The notes under the pieces: generated by a model | Databases searched by the model: none | What the model was told of the DNA's origin: nothing | What the model saw: only the letters and a program-made list of their open reading frames with translations | Assembly: GCA_041392835.1 (NCBI GenBank) | Contig: JAWKLF010000003.1 | Coordinates: forward strand, 186,001 to 250,000 | DNA: 64,000 bases | Reading direction: 5' to 3' | From: OLB11 sp041392835 | GTDB lineage: Bacteria > Bacteroidota > Bacteroidia > Chitinophagales > Chitinophagaceae | Made by a program: the position numbers and the translations under genes | Shown here: in pieces, positions 26,924-36,086 of the stretch | Layout of the letters: each line of letters begins with the position of its first letter | Position numbering within the stretch: the stretch's first letter is position 1

Positions 26924-27676
26924 ATGAGAGTGATTATTATAGATGATGAACATGCAAGTACACAGGTAATGGAAAAGCTTTTGACAGAGTATTTTCCTGA
27001 ATTAGAAATCATATCTATTTGTCATACTTTTCAAACCGCTGTTGACAGTATTAAATTACTATCACCCGACTTACTTTTTTTGGATATAGAACTCCCAAGT
27101 GGCACTGGTTTTGATATTTTAGAACAAATTGAAAATAAAAACTTAAACGTTATTTTTACTACTGCACATTCTCAGTATGGAATAAAAGCTATACAGTATA
27201 GTGCTGTAGACTATTTGCTAAAACCAATAGATATTGATGAATTGGTTTCGGCGGTAACTCGTGTAAAAAGGCTACATAAAAACGATGATGCCTTACAACG
27301 AATAAAATTGTTGTTGGAAAACATTCAACATATAAATGAAAACCAACCCGTAAAGAAAATTGCTCTTCCTACTTTTGATGGTATTATATTTTTAAACCCA
27401 GAAGATATTGTTCGCTGCATGTCGTCTAACAATTATACCTATGTATATCAGAAGCAAAATAAAGAACTCTTGGTTTCAAAAACTTTAAAAGAAATAGAAA
27501 GCATCTTATCGACTTCTAATTTTTATCGAGTGCATAATTCGCATTTAGTCAATCTAAATTATGTATCTAAAATACAAAAAGGTACATCGCCCATGATAAT
27601 CATGTCGGATAACACCCAAGTAGAAGTTAGTAGAAGAAAAAAAGATGAATTGTTTACTAAATTAAATTTACAATAA
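26924..27676 (+). CDS. LytTR-family response regulator
   Basis: 250 residues. The receiver domain (1-120) has the acidic pocket D7/D8, the phosphoacceptor D54 in LLFLDIELPSG, Thr in FTTAH and Lys in LLKPIDIDEL. The LytTR DNA-binding domain (from about 155) has PEDIVRCMSSNNYTYVY, FYRVHNSHLVNLNYVSKI and VEVSRRKKDEL. The ATG at 26924 is preferred over an upstream TTG because it begins the receiver domain directly (MRVIIIDDEH). No sensor kinase is adjacent. It is followed after 2 bases by a secreted-protein gene, which may share its operon. Confidence 0.92.
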   Translation: MRVIIIDDEHASTQVMEKLLTEYFPELEIISICHTFQTAVDSIKLLSPDLLFLDIELPSGTGFDILEQIENKNLNVIFTTAHSQYGIKAIQYSAVDYLLKPIDIDELVSAVTRVKRLHKNDDALQRIKLLLENIQHINENQPVKKIALPTFDGIIFLNPEDIVRCMSSNNYTYVYQKQNKELLVSKTLKEIESILSTSNFYRVHNSHLVNLNYVSKIQKGTSPMIIMSDNTQVEVSRRKKDELFTKLNLQ

Positions 27677-27678
27677 AC

Positions 27679-28308
27679 ATGATAAAATCTATTCAAACAT
27701 TTGTATTGCTTTTACTTTGTTTTGGTGCTAGTGCTCAGAAAATATTTTCTGAAGGTGTTATTAAGTACAATGTCTATATAAATGGCGAAAAAAAGCCTTC
27801 GGGGGTATATATCATTTGGGTTAAAAATGGAAATTTAAGAAGAGAATTATCCATGCAAAATGGCTATAGCAATGTGACCCTTTACAATCATAAAGATGCT
27901 AAAACATATTCCTTAAATATTCACGCAGAAAATAAATATGTGCTGGCTCTGACAAAAGAAGAAATAGAAGAATCAAATAAGCAATTTGAAAATGCTCAAT
28001 ATATTTTGATGGATAAGAAGTTAAAGATAGCCTCCTATAGTTGTGTTGGCAATCAAATTGTGTATCAGAATCAAGATACTATTGAAGTATTTTATACCGA
28101 CGAAATGGTTTTGCAATATAAAAATATGAATGCAATGTTTCCTGAGATAAATGGTTTGCCTTTGATGTACGAGCTTAAAAAAAATGCAACAATCACAATG
28201 TTATTCAAAGCAGATGTAATAGAAGAGAAACCATTAGAAGATTTATTATTCACTGTTCCTTCAGAATATAAAATAGTTAGCAAGAAGGAATTAAATGAAA
28301 TAGAATAG
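27679..28308 (+). CDS. secreted protein, GLPGLI/DUF4412-like
   Basis: 209 residues with a signal peptide (MIKSIQTFVLLLLCFGASAQ). The mature part is beta-rich: FSEGVIKYNVYINGE, then repeated strand-like stretches and a KKLKIASYSCVGNQIVY motif typical of small periplasmic proteins of the GLPGLI/DUF4412 group. That assignment is tentative. It starts 2 bases after the response regulator stop and ends two bases before xerD on the opposite strand. Confidence 0.6.
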   Translation: MIKSIQTFVLLLLCFGASAQKIFSEGVIKYNVYINGEKKPSGVYIIWVKNGNLRRELSMQNGYSNVTLYNHKDAKTYSLNIHAENKYVLALTKEEIEESNKQFENAQYILMDKKLKIASYSCVGNQIVYQNQDTIEVFYTDEMVLQYKNMNAMFPEINGLPLMYELKKNATITMLFKADVIEEKPLEDLLFTVPSEYKIVSKKELNEIE

Positions 28309-28309
28309 A

Positions 28310-29212
28310 TTAATTTCTTTTATACCTGGGGTGAAACGTATTTAATGTTTCTTTTAAATATTCTCTGTCTAAGTGTGTATAAATTTCGGTTGTGCTTATG
28401 CTTGCATGGCCCAGCATATCCTGCACTGCACGAAGATCAGCTCCGCCTTCTAATAAATGTGTAGCAAAGGAATGCCTAAGAGTATGTGGATGTACATTTT
28501 TTTGAATGCCAGCTGTTTGACTCAATTTTTTAATAATATTAAAAATCATTACTCTCGAAAGCCTTTTTGCACGTTTATTTAAAAAAAGAATATCACTATT
28601 TGTGTCATCCGTTTTCATGCTTAATCTATAGGCATTTAGATAAATAGTTATGAAGTGCAAGGCACTATCACCAATTGGGATTAGTCGTTCTTTATTGCCT
28701 TTGCCAATTACACGTATAATTTCGTCTGTAAAAAGAATATTTGTGATTTTTAAATCTAATACTTCCGAAACACGTAGTCCACAACTATACATAGTTTCTA
28801 AAATTGCTTTGTTTCGTGTACCTTCGGCAGTACTTACATCTATGCAATCAAGTATGTTTTGGATTTCGGTGTAGGAGAGTGTATCGGGTAGTTTTCTTAT
28901 AGACTTAGGAGCTTGCAATAGTTCAGCTGGGTTTTTGCTTATTATGTCTTCTAAAAGCAAATATTTAAAGAATGCCTTGATTCCTGAAATAGTTCGAGCT
29001 TGAGAGTTGGCTTCCATGCCTAAATCATGAAGGTTTGTAATAAAGTTTTGTAATTCTTTTAGTGTTATTTTTTCTATTTTTAGTTCACTATTTTTTTGAT
29101 TTAAAAATAGTAAGAGACTATTTACATCACGTATATACGCTTCAATAGAATGTTTGCTCAACGATTTTTCGAGTTGTAGAAAAACTTTAAAAGACTTTAC
29201 ATAGTGGTGCAT
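28310..29212 (-). CDS. xerD: XerD-type tyrosine recombinase
   Basis: 300 residues, the length of chromosomal XerC/XerD. The SAM-like N-terminal core-binding domain precedes a catalytic domain with R147 (SCGLRVSEV), K171 (GKGNKER), H243 and R246 (HPHTLRHSFATH), H269 (LGHASISTTEIYTH) and Tyr278. All active residues are intact. It resolves chromosome dimers at dif. It is not flanked by attachment sites or phage genes, so it is likely the housekeeping recombinase rather than an integrase. Confidence 0.92.
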   Translation of the reverse strand: MHHYVKSFKVFLQLEKSLSKHSIEAYIRDVNSLLLFLNQKNSELKIEKITLKELQNFITNLHDLGMEANSQARTISGIKAFFKYLLLEDIISKNPAELLQAPKSIRKLPDTLSYTEIQNILDCIDVSTAEGTRNKAILETMYSCGLRVSEVLDLKITNILFTDEIIRVIGKGNKERLIPIGDSALHFITIYLNAYRLSMKTDDTNSDILFLNKRAKRLSRVMIFNIIKKLSQTAGIQKNVHPHTLRHSFATHLLEGGADLRAVQDMLGHASISTTEIYTHLDREYLKETLNTFHPRYKRN

Positions 29213-29221
29213 CTATTAAAA

Positions 29222-30469
29222 TTAATGAAAGAAAATATAAGCAATAATAATAGCTGATATGATGCCAAGAAAATCGGCCAATAACCCTGCCCATACTGCA
29301 TAGCGTACATTTTTTATGCCTACCGAACCAAAGTATAGTGCTATGATATAAAAAGTAGTATCAGCACTTCCTTGAAATATACTTGCTAATTTTCCTGGAA
29401 AAGAATCGGGTCCTAAGGTTGGATTTTTGGTCACATCATAAATGTCTAATAGTAAACCCCTTGCTCCACTACCACTAAATGGTTTCATAATGGCCACTGG
29501 TAGAGCTTCTACAAAATCGCTATTGATACCCAATGCTAATACAAGTGTTTTAATAGCATGAGTAATATCACCAAGTGCTCCACACTCCCGAAAGGCCGCT
29601 ATAGCTACTAACATGCCTACTAAATATGGCATAATTTTAATAACAACATCCCAGCCTTCTTTTGCACCATCTATAAACGTATCAAAGACATTTAATTTTT
29701 TATATAAGCCACCCATCAAAATAGCTACCACCAAACTAAGCATAATTATATTGCCACTGTGTTTGGTAACTATATTTTTGGTTTCAAAAGGTAAGTTTTG
29801 TATTAATACCAAAATGCCAATTATTAAAACTAATAGCGAGCCTAACCATGTTAGAAGTACTCTGTCAAATTTTAGTTTTTGTTTTATGCCTACTATTAAA
29901 ATGGAAGCCAAGGTAGCTGAAAGCGTAGCCAGCACACAAGGAATAAAAATGCTTGAAGGTTCTAAACTTTTTGCAGCTACACGGTAACTTATTATTGATA
30001 ATGGAATTAAAGTAAGTCCGCTGGTGTGCATTACCAAGAACATAATTTGAGCATTAGAAGCTGTGCCTTTAACAGGGTTTAGGTTTTCTAAGCTTTGCAT
30101 TGCTTTTAAGCCAAATGGAGTAGCTGCATTATCTAAGCCGAGCATGTTTGCCGAAAAGTTCATAACCATCTCTCCCATGGCAGGATGTTTTTCGGGTATA
30201 TCTGGGAAAAGTCTTTTTAATAATGGATTGAGTTTTCTTGCTATAACATTGATGGCTCCTGCTTGTTCTGCAATTTTCATTAAACCTAAAAAAAATATCA
30301 TAGCACCTGCCAAGGGTATTCCAATATCAACAACTGCTACTTTTGCAGTGTTGAGCATGGATTCTACAATGGTTGTAAATATTTCAATATTGCCATGCAT
30401 TATAGACTTTACTAAAGCCACGATAAATGCTACTATAAAAAATGAAATCCATACATAATTGAGAACCAT
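29222..30469 (-). CDS. fused SpmA-SpmB nucleoside-recognition membrane protein
   Basis: 415 residues with about 10 membrane helices. Two 'Gate' (nucleoside recognition) domains occur in tandem. The first carries MGEMVMNFSANMLGLDNAATPFGLKAM, a hallmark of SpmA. The second carries the SpmB-like AAFRECGALGDI and MKPFSGSGARGLLLD. Firmicutes encode these as separate spore maturation proteins; the fusion occurs in non-sporulating Bacteroidota, where the function is not established. It is probably a transporter. It lies downstream of the ATP-grasp gene on the same strand. Confidence 0.88.
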   Translation of the reverse strand: MVLNYVWISFFIVAFIVALVKSIMHGNIEIFTTIVESMLNTAKVAVVDIGIPLAGAMIFFLGLMKIAEQAGAINVIARKLNPLLKRLFPDIPEKHPAMGEMVMNFSANMLGLDNAATPFGLKAMQSLENLNPVKGTASNAQIMFLVMHTSGLTLIPLSIISYRVAAKSLEPSSIFIPCVLATLSATLASILIVGIKQKLKFDRVLLTWLGSLLVLIIGILVLIQNLPFETKNIVTKHSGNIIMLSLVVAILMGGLYKKLNVFDTFIDGAKEGWDVVIKIMPYLVGMLVAIAAFRECGALGDITHAIKTLVLALGINSDFVEALPVAIMKPFSGSGARGLLLDIYDVTKNPTLGPDSFPGKLASIFQGSADTTFYIIALYFGSVGIKNVRYAVWAGLLADFLGIISAIIIAYIFFH

Positions 30470-30513
30470 AAAGTACTATTTGATGTAATAATACAACAAA
30501 TTAAAAAAAAGCT

Positions 30514-31518
30514 TTAATCACTTTTTAAAAAAGATATTATTTTTTTTAAAAGTACTAAAGGTGGTGTTGGATTATATCCTTTTTTTAGATTTTCTTTTGC
30601 TATTTCGTAGCAATACTTACAATGTTTGACTTGTGTAAAAAATACATCACGGAGTCTTGTATGAGGATCGAATAAATGTGCCACATCCGATGTAAGACCA
30701 TTGAGTTCTAAAATTTTTATAGCATTTCCTTGGTATAAATCAGAAATATTAAACACTTTTAAATCAAAGCGACCATAAAAGAAACCATCTATTTCTTGGC
30801 TTATGGTGTTAAATGTTTGATGCATTTGTTCATTTATCAAATCATTTCGATTCACAAATTGTGTACCTCTACAATGATTTCCTATAGGCTCTATAATTTT
30901 TTGTACGCCTTTGTCAAGAATTCTTTGCATATTGATATAAGGTCTTAGACGTTCAATTTGTAATTGAGCTCTGTAATCCATATTCATTAGCTCTTCTATG
31001 TTATGTACACCATCGCCAACAAGTTCTAAGAATTTTTTTTGTGCTACCGATACTACTTTACCTTGTTTCATGCTTGGTGTTTTTACATAGAAAATGCCAA
31101 ATTCCAAATTGCTTTCAACAAATTCTTGAATCAAATAATTCTCCGATATGCTTGCGTGATAATTATTTAATTCTGTATCACTATGAATGATTTCAATTTT
31201 TCTACCTCTACCACCTATGTCTGGTTTAGCTATTAATGGAAATTCTATCTGTATTAGTGGTAAGGGTTTTTCAAAGTCGATAAAATAGGTTTTGGGTAAA
31301 TAAGTTGCAGGAATATTTTTTAAAATTTCCATTTTGCTCTCTTGTACAAAACCGCTGTCTTCAATATTTGTATTGACTGCTGTAAACCATGTCATTTTTC
31401 GTAGTAGCAATCCATACCAAAACCAAAGCGGCCATATTGGTATGACTAATAGCCACCATGGCCAATATTCATGATGTTTGATTCCAAAATATTGTAATAA
31501 TCCTTTTCTATTCGCCAT
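30514..31518 (-). CDS. ATP-grasp domain protein
   Basis: 334 residues. An N-terminal hydrophobic hairpin (WPWWLLVIPIWPLWFWYGLLL) is followed by an ATP-grasp core with FPLIAKPDIGGRGRKIE (ATP-binding lysine and glycine loop), YLIQEFVESN, GRFDLKVF and ILELNGLTSDVAHLFDP (metal-binding Glu/Asn). D-Ala-D-Ala-ligase-like carboxylate-amine or -thiol ligases have this core. The substrate is unknown. It overlaps the NRDE gene by 11 bases. Confidence 0.8.
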   Translation of the reverse strand: MANRKGLLQYFGIKHHEYWPWWLLVIPIWPLWFWYGLLLRKMTWFTAVNTNIEDSGFVQESKMEILKNIPATYLPKTYFIDFEKPLPLIQIEFPLIAKPDIGGRGRKIEIIHSDTELNNYHASISENYLIQEFVESNLEFGIFYVKTPSMKQGKVVSVAQKKFLELVGDGVHNIEELMNMDYRAQLQIERLRPYINMQRILDKGVQKIIEPIGNHCRGTQFVNRNDLINEQMHQTFNTISQEIDGFFYGRFDLKVFNISDLYQGNAIKILELNGLTSDVAHLFDPHTRLRDVFFTQVKHCKYCYEIAKENLKKGYNPTPPLVLLKKIISFLKSD

Positions 31519-32218
31519 GAAACAGAAATAACTCGTTTTTCTTTTGCTTAAAATCTTCGTAGTAAAAGTATTCTTTATCTTGTACTGAGATAAAACTTAA
31601 ACTGACTGTACTCAAAATATTTTCTCTATTTATTTTTATACCTTCATGAGGCATTTGTTCATACTTATTCGTGTGAAATTTTATGATATTTTCCTTTGTA
31701 AATACATTTTCTTCAACAAAACGACTAAAATATTTCTTTCTTATTTGTCTTTGAGTTTCTGAATATAATGTTGTAGAGCTCCAAATATGTGCTTCTTTGT
31801 CATTTAAAATTTCATAATGCAATTTTTCATTATCTAAGGTAATTTGATATAAAAATCTATTTTTCTTTTCTACAACAAGAAGCGTAAAAGGTTCTATCTG
31901 GTCGATATTGTATTGATATAAAAAGTCACTAATATCCTTATATCTTAAAAAATCTAAAATCACATGACCTCGAGAATGTCTATAGGGTGGTTTTGAAACA
32001 TGTTTTTGAAAACCGCCATTGAGTAAGCATATAGCATAGTTTTCGTGCAATGCTATCCATGTTCCCAATGCTTTTGTATCAGTTGGATAAATGGTTTTTT
32101 TATTTTCAATCGTTTTGTATTCAGGAAACGATGCTATTGCACGTTCATTCTTTTCATCGCGATTGTGTGTCAGTAAGAAATGTTTATTAGGAAGAGGCAG
32201 ATACGTTACTGTGCACAC
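31508..32218 (-). CDS. NRDE (TANGO2-like) family protein
   Basis: 236 residues. The N-terminal Cys at position 2 followed by TVTYLPLP and the motif THNRDEKNER define the NRDE/TANGO2 family, an N-terminal-nucleophile-like fold. Further hallmarks are GTWIALHENYAICLLNGG and SRGHVILDFLRY. The function in bacteria is unresolved; the eukaryotic TANGO2 has been linked to heme or acyl-CoA handling. It overlaps both neighbours (11 and 32 bases), which indicates a tightly coupled operon. Confidence 0.88.
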   Translation of the reverse strand: MCTVTYLPLPNKHFLLTHNRDEKNERAIASFPEYKTIENKKTIYPTDTKALGTWIALHENYAICLLNGGFQKHVSKPPYRHSRGHVILDFLRYKDISDFLYQYNIDQIEPFTLLVVEKKNRFLYQITLDNEKLHYEILNDKEAHIWSSTTLYSETQRQIRKKYFSRFVEENVFTKENIIKFHTNKYEQMPHEGIKINRENILSTVSLSFISVQDKEYFYYEDFKQKKNELFLFHGE

Positions 32219-32711
32219 TATTTCTAAAGTTTATAGTTGAAAAGGCAACACCAAAGTCATTTGGAAAACCAATATGTAAAAAATTTTCTTTACAAGCCAT
32301 TTTTAAAATGGCCATATGATGAATGGAGTGTTCGATGACGTATAGGAGTTCTCTTTTTATTGTAGTTTGAATTGCAGTTTTTTGATTCTTAAATAAATTA
32401 AGATGTAAATTTATTTTTTTATCTTCTTGAAATAAATTGAAATCTTGTAAACAATTTTCTATGCTTTGTATAGCAAAATTTAAGTTAGTTTCTGTAAGCG
32501 TATTTCGCTCTCGCTCATCATAATTAATATTTCCTTGTAACATACCGTTTACTATACACTGATAAAATTCTATTATATGTCTGGTATGCATACCTATAGT
32601 GCTATCTGATAGAATAGGCAAGGGCTTAATAAATTCATCAGTAGATAAAAGGTTTAAAAAATCTTTTAATTGATGTAAATTATGTTTTGCAGATTGAACA
32701 AGTATATCCAT
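32187..32711 (-). CDS. DinB/YfiT-like four-helix metal-binding protein
   Basis: 174 residues, helical. Three conserved His positions of the DinB/YfiT fold can be seen: GMHTRHIIEF in helix 2 and EHSIHHMAILK in helix 3. These would hold a divalent metal. Members include thiol-dependent transferases, for example for mycothiol or bacillithiol, but most are uncharacterised. It overlaps the NRDE gene by 32 bases and follows the YceI gene by 3 bases, within an oxidative-stress-flavoured gene group. Confidence 0.75.
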   Translation of the reverse strand: MDILVQSAKHNLHQLKDFLNLLSTDEFIKPLPILSDSTIGMHTRHIIEFYQCIVNGMLQGNINYDERERNTLTETNLNFAIQSIENCLQDFNLFQEDKKINLHLNLFKNQKTAIQTTIKRELLYVIEHSIHHMAILKMACKENFLHIGFPNDFGVAFSTINFRNSVHSNVSASS

Positions 32712-32714
32712 ATA

Positions 32715-33251
32715 TTAATTAGCAGTAGCTGTAGTGGAAATAGTAATAGTTACAATATCATTCATTGTCATACTTTTTCCGCCTACATTCCAATCATTTC
32801 GGTTGATTTTAAAATTGGTTGATAATAATAATTCTTTATTTTGAACTTTAGAAGTCAGCGTTGTTTTAAATCGTTTAGTAATGCCTTTGATAGTTAGGTT
32901 CCATGTAACTTCATATGTGTTTGCATCTTTTTTTTCTATGTTCACAGATTTCATTGTGATGGTTGGAAAATTTGCTACATCAAAGAATTCCTTTTTTTCT
33001 GTAAGATGTTTATCTCTAAGATTAATGCCAGTATTTATTGAGCTTGCTTGTATAATGCCAATAAAATTGGAGTGTTCGAGGTCATTAGGATTAAATTGAA
33101 TTTTTGCATCTATTTTAGAGAAGTTCCCATTTACTTTTACACCTAAATTTTTTAATGTAAATCCTACACTTGTATTTTTGGCAACATGGTATTGGCTATG
33201 CGATAGCATAGAGCTACTTATAATAAGAAGCGTGATTAGTATATATTTCAT
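32715..33251 (-). CDS. YceI family lipid-binding periplasmic protein
   Basis: 178 residues from the ATG at 33249-33251, which gives the signal peptide MKYILITLLIISSSMLSHS. The mature part is the YceI eight-stranded beta-barrel that binds isoprenoids or quinones: AKNTSVGFTLKNLGVKVNGNF, ASSINTGINLRDKHLTEKKEFFDVANFPTITMKS and WNLTIKGITKRF. An upstream ATG at 33275 would spoil the signal peptide. The gene lies between a putative outer membrane protein gene and a DinB gene. Confidence 0.9.
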   Translation of the reverse strand: MKYILITLLIISSSMLSHSQYHVAKNTSVGFTLKNLGVKVNGNFSKIDAKIQFNPNDLEHSNFIGIIQASSINTGINLRDKHLTEKKEFFDVANFPTITMKSVNIEKKDANTYEVTWNLTIKGITKRFKTTLTSKVQNKELLLSTNFKINRNDWNVGGKSMTMNDIVTITISTTATAN

Positions 33252-33281
33252 AGTATTTAGAATTTTTGTGGACAAAAAAGT

Positions 33282-34043
33282 TTAGTTTTTCTTATTAAAA
33301 ACATAGTTAAAACCTATGCCAAACATAAAAGCTTTTTTTCTATATCTATCAGTATTGATAAGTGTACTTTTTGTATTTGTGTAGCTCACAGGATTTTCTA
33401 CTGTATATTCGTTGAACAAAAACACTGGGCCTGCTTTAAGTTTTATGTTATCTTTTAGCTGATACGAAATCATAAATTCAGAGTTTAAAGATCCTTTATC
33501 GTTGTCGCTTATTAAAAGCACATTAGGCGAAGTGGGTTTAGCAGTTGTTGTTTTAGTGCCATATATACCATCCCCATAGTTTATTGTAGCTGTTTTATTG
33601 CCACCAAAAGATGCGCCAATTAAGTCTATATTAAATTCTACTGCCCATTTTTTATATGCTTTATAGTGCAGAGCTAAGAATAGATTGAAAGCGTTAACTT
33701 GTGTATTATTGAGAAAAACGGTATCAATGTTTTCAACTACTTGATCAGAGAAAAATACACCAGGTCCAGTTTTGCCGCTTGTTAGATTTGCTGGAGCTGT
33801 AATATAGTTTAAATTACTACTTCCAAAACTACTCGTTAGGCGTATGCCTAATCCTATATTCATTTTTCTTTGTTTTTTTCCTAAGCCCCAATATTGGTGT
33901 ATGTCTAAACCTACTGCACTCATGCAACCATTACTTGATAAAGTAAGTCCTCCTTCTAAAGGTGTTCGTTTAAAAAAGGGATTGGATTGTGCATAATTTT
34001 GAAATGAAGAGATTGCAAAGAGTACAAAGAGAATTTTTTTCAT
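33282..34043 (-). CDS. putative outer-membrane beta-barrel protein
   Basis: 253 residues with a signal peptide (MKKILFVLFAISSFQNYAQ). It has alternating-hydrophobic strands throughout (IGLGIRLTSSF, AFNLFLALHYKAYKKWAVEFNIDLIG) and a terminal strand ending in aromatic residues (FMFGIGFNYVF), as in outer membrane beta-barrels. No named family is recognised. It is 1 base from msrA on the same strand, so it belongs to the same transcript. Confidence 0.65.
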   Translation of the reverse strand: MKKILFVLFAISSFQNYAQSNPFFKRTPLEGGLTLSSNGCMSAVGLDIHQYWGLGKKQRKMNIGLGIRLTSSFGSSNLNYITAPANLTSGKTGPGVFFSDQVVENIDTVFLNNTQVNAFNLFLALHYKAYKKWAVEFNIDLIGASFGGNKTATINYGDGIYGTKTTTAKPTSPNVLLISDNDKGSLNSEFMISYQLKDNIKLKAGPVFLFNEYTVENPVSYTNTKSTLINTDRYRKKAFMFGIGFNYVFNKKN

Positions 34044-34044
34044 A

Positions 34045-34710
34045 TTACTTTTTTATTTTTTCTTTAAATATAGTTTTAAATTTTTCTAATTTAGGTGCTA
34101 TCACATATTGGCAGTAGCCCTGTGTTGCATTTTCGTTATAATAGTTTTGATGATAATCTTCAGCTGGATAAAATTGTTTTAAAGGACTAATTTCTGTTAC
34201 AACTTCTGTATTATATATACGCTCTGTATTAAGTTTTTGTTTGTATTGCTCAGCTATTTGTTTTTGATATGCATTTCTATAAAAAATAACAGAACGATAT
34301 TGTGTGCCTACGTCATTTCCTTGTCGATTATGTTGTGTTGGATCGTGCGCTTGCCAAAACGCATACAAAATTTCTTCGTAGCTAATCATGTTAGGTTTAT
34401 AAATCAGTTGTATTACTTCAGCATGACCGCTTGTTCCGTTGCAAACATCTTTATAGGATGGTTTTTTTGTATGTCCCCCTGCATATCCTGATTGCACATG
34501 TATTACACCTTCAAGTTGTTGTAGTTGGGCCTCTATACACCAAAAACAACCACCTCCCAAAACAATAGTATCAATTTCTAATGATGGGTTTACTATATGT
34601 TGAATTGTATTCTCAGCTTGTTCGCTATTCTGATTTTGATGCGTTGTTTGAGCCCCACAGGCTACAAACATCAGAGATAATACGGTCAATATATAAATGG
34701 TTTTTGTCAT
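34045..34710 (-). CDS. msrA: peptide-methionine (S)-S-oxide reductase MsrA, lipoprotein
   Basis: 221 residues. The N-terminus MTKTIYILTVLSLMFVACGAQ is a lipoprotein signal with cysteine lipobox, so the enzyme is anchored in the envelope rather than cytoplasmic. The catalytic motif GGGCFWCIEAQ follows at about residue 53, then SGYAGGHTKKPSYKDVC, YAFWQAHDPTQHNRQGNDVGTQYRS and EDYHQNYY. It reduces S-methionine sulfoxide in proteins. It overlaps the DoxX-MsrB gene by 4 bases, so the two sulfoxide diastereomers are handled by one operon. Confidence 0.95.
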   Translation of the reverse strand: MTKTIYILTVLSLMFVACGAQTTHQNQNSEQAENTIQHIVNPSLEIDTIVLGGGCFWCIEAQLQQLEGVIHVQSGYAGGHTKKPSYKDVCNGTSGHAEVIQLIYKPNMISYEEILYAFWQAHDPTQHNRQGNDVGTQYRSVIFYRNAYQKQIAEQYKQKLNTERIYNTEVVTEISPLKQFYPAEDYHQNYYNENATQGYCQYVIAPKLEKFKTIFKEKIKK

Positions 34711-35597
34711 TTTTGTTCAAAATCAAGTATTACAGAATTTATACAATATCGTTTGTAGGTGGGTGGTGGTCCATCATCAAAGACGTGTCCAAGGTGTGCT
34801 TCACATCGACCGCATTGTACTTCGGTTCTATTCATACCATGCGAATGGTCTTCTTTATAAAGCAAACTCTCTTTGTGTATGGGTTCAAAAAATGAAGGCC
34901 AACCACAACTGCTTTCAAATTTCCCGTCCGATAAAAAAAGAGCATTTCCACACGCTTTGCATCTGTACATACCATTTTCAAAGTGGTTCCAATATTGTCC
35001 CGAAAAGGGTCTTTCAGTTCCTTTTTGTCGAGCAATATTGTAAGTTGTTTCGTCTAAATTATTTTTCCATTCTTCGTCATTCACATTGATTTTTGTAGTG
35101 TCTGTTTTATCGAAAAATTTGTTGTTCATGTTTGTCTGTTGTTTTTGAGCAGTGCTACATTGGGTTAAAGATAGTGCTAAACTAAGCATGAAAAGAAATG
35201 AAAATTTATATCTGTTATAGATAAATTCATTTTTAATTTTTTTTCTTTCTATAAAAAGGTATAGTATGCAAGCGATAAAAACAATATTGGCATAATAAAA
35301 TAAGACGGCATCACCATCTACCATAATACCTAAACTTGTAAGATGAAAAAATAGAGCCCCCATTATTATGAATAAGCTTAATACAACACCTTTCAGACTA
35401 AATCTCGGTATCAGTATAAGTATAGAAGCTATCAATTCTGCAATGCCTGTAGCTATTCTTCCATAGGGTTCTAAGCCTATTTTGCTAAATATATAAACTG
35501 ATTGAGGATGAGCAGAAAATTTAAAATATAAGGTTTGAAGTAATATCAATGCTATTACTAATTTTAAAATCCATTTAATAATTACTATGCTATTCAT
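34707..35597 (-). CDS. DoxX-MsrB fusion protein
   Basis: 296 residues from the ATG at 35595-35597. Residues 1-115 form four helices of the DoxX type (LLQTLYFKFSAHPQSVYIF; GIAELIASILILIPRF). A positive loop (ERKKIKNEFIYNRYK) leads to a fifth helix ending in a lipobox-like LTQC, then the MsrB domain. That domain has two zinc CxxC pairs (CKAC, CGRC), GWPSF, HGMNRTEVQCGRCEAHLGHVFDDGP and the catalytic Cys in RYCINSV. Positive-inside reasoning puts MsrB in the periplasm, where it would reduce R-methionine sulfoxide. The internal lipobox suggests fusion of doxX with an msrB lipoprotein gene. Confidence 0.85.
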   Translation of the reverse strand: MNSIVIIKWILKLVIALILLQTLYFKFSAHPQSVYIFSKIGLEPYGRIATGIAELIASILILIPRFSLKGVVLSLFIIMGALFFHLTSLGIMVDGDAVLFYYANIVFIACILYLFIERKKIKNEFIYNRYKFSFLFMLSLALSLTQCSTAQKQQTNMNNKFFDKTDTTKINVNDEEWKNNLDETTYNIARQKGTERPFSGQYWNHFENGMYRCKACGNALFLSDGKFESSCGWPSFFEPIHKESLLYKEDHSHGMNRTEVQCGRCEAHLGHVFDDGPPPTYKRYCINSVILDFEQK

Positions 35598-35599
35598 TA

Positions 35600-36034
35600 T
35601 TACTGGTAGTAAGGTTTTATCCAAGTCAAAAATTCTGTTTTAGACATACCACCACTACGTTTAGCCAATTCTACTCCTTGATTGTTAATAATTATAAATG
35701 TTGGAAAACTTTGACCACCATACTCATTAAAATAAGGTTTTCCATAGTCTTTATCGCCATCTATAAGACTTATGATAAGTTGACTATTGATTTCGGATTC
35801 TACATTGGCATCTGTTAATACTGTAGATAAAAATGTGTTGCAGATGTTACACCAGCTTGCATGAAAAATAACACATACATTTTTTTGATTTGAGGTTGCT
35901 TTCAATAGTGCCGCATTCCAATCTTCATGTATAATACTGACTTTATAGTCTGATAGCGATGGCTCTTTTACCTTTTTTTGGCATGATGTAAACGCAATAA
36001 AAATAGTAGCAATGAGGACTAAGTGTTTTTTCAT
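35600..36034 (-). CDS. thioredoxin-fold lipoprotein
   Basis: 144 residues from the ATG at 36032-36034. MKKHLVLIATIFIAFTSCQKK is a lipoprotein signal peptide with cysteine at the cleavage site. The thioredoxin fold follows: NVCVIFHASWCNICNTF (active CxxC), then YGGQSFPTFIIINNQG with the cis-proline loop. It sits directly upstream of the DoxX-MsrB and MsrA genes (3-base gap). It may supply reducing power to the envelope methionine sulfoxide reductases; this is inferred from position. Confidence 0.85.
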   Translation of the reverse strand: MKKHLVLIATIFIAFTSCQKKVKEPSLSDYKVSIIHEDWNAALLKATSNQKNVCVIFHASWCNICNTFLSTVLTDANVESEINSQLIISLIDGDKDYGKPYFNEYGGQSFPTFIIINNQGVELAKRSGGMSKTEFLTWIKPYYQ

Positions 36035-36086
36035 ATGTAATTTTTTAGAGAAAAGAATCAATAATTAATTAGCATAGTCGAAAAAA

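Noticed and set aside
28310..29212. XerD-like gene as an integrase of a mobile element
   Set aside because: It has the chromosomal length and motifs, and no attachment repeats or mobile genes flank it.
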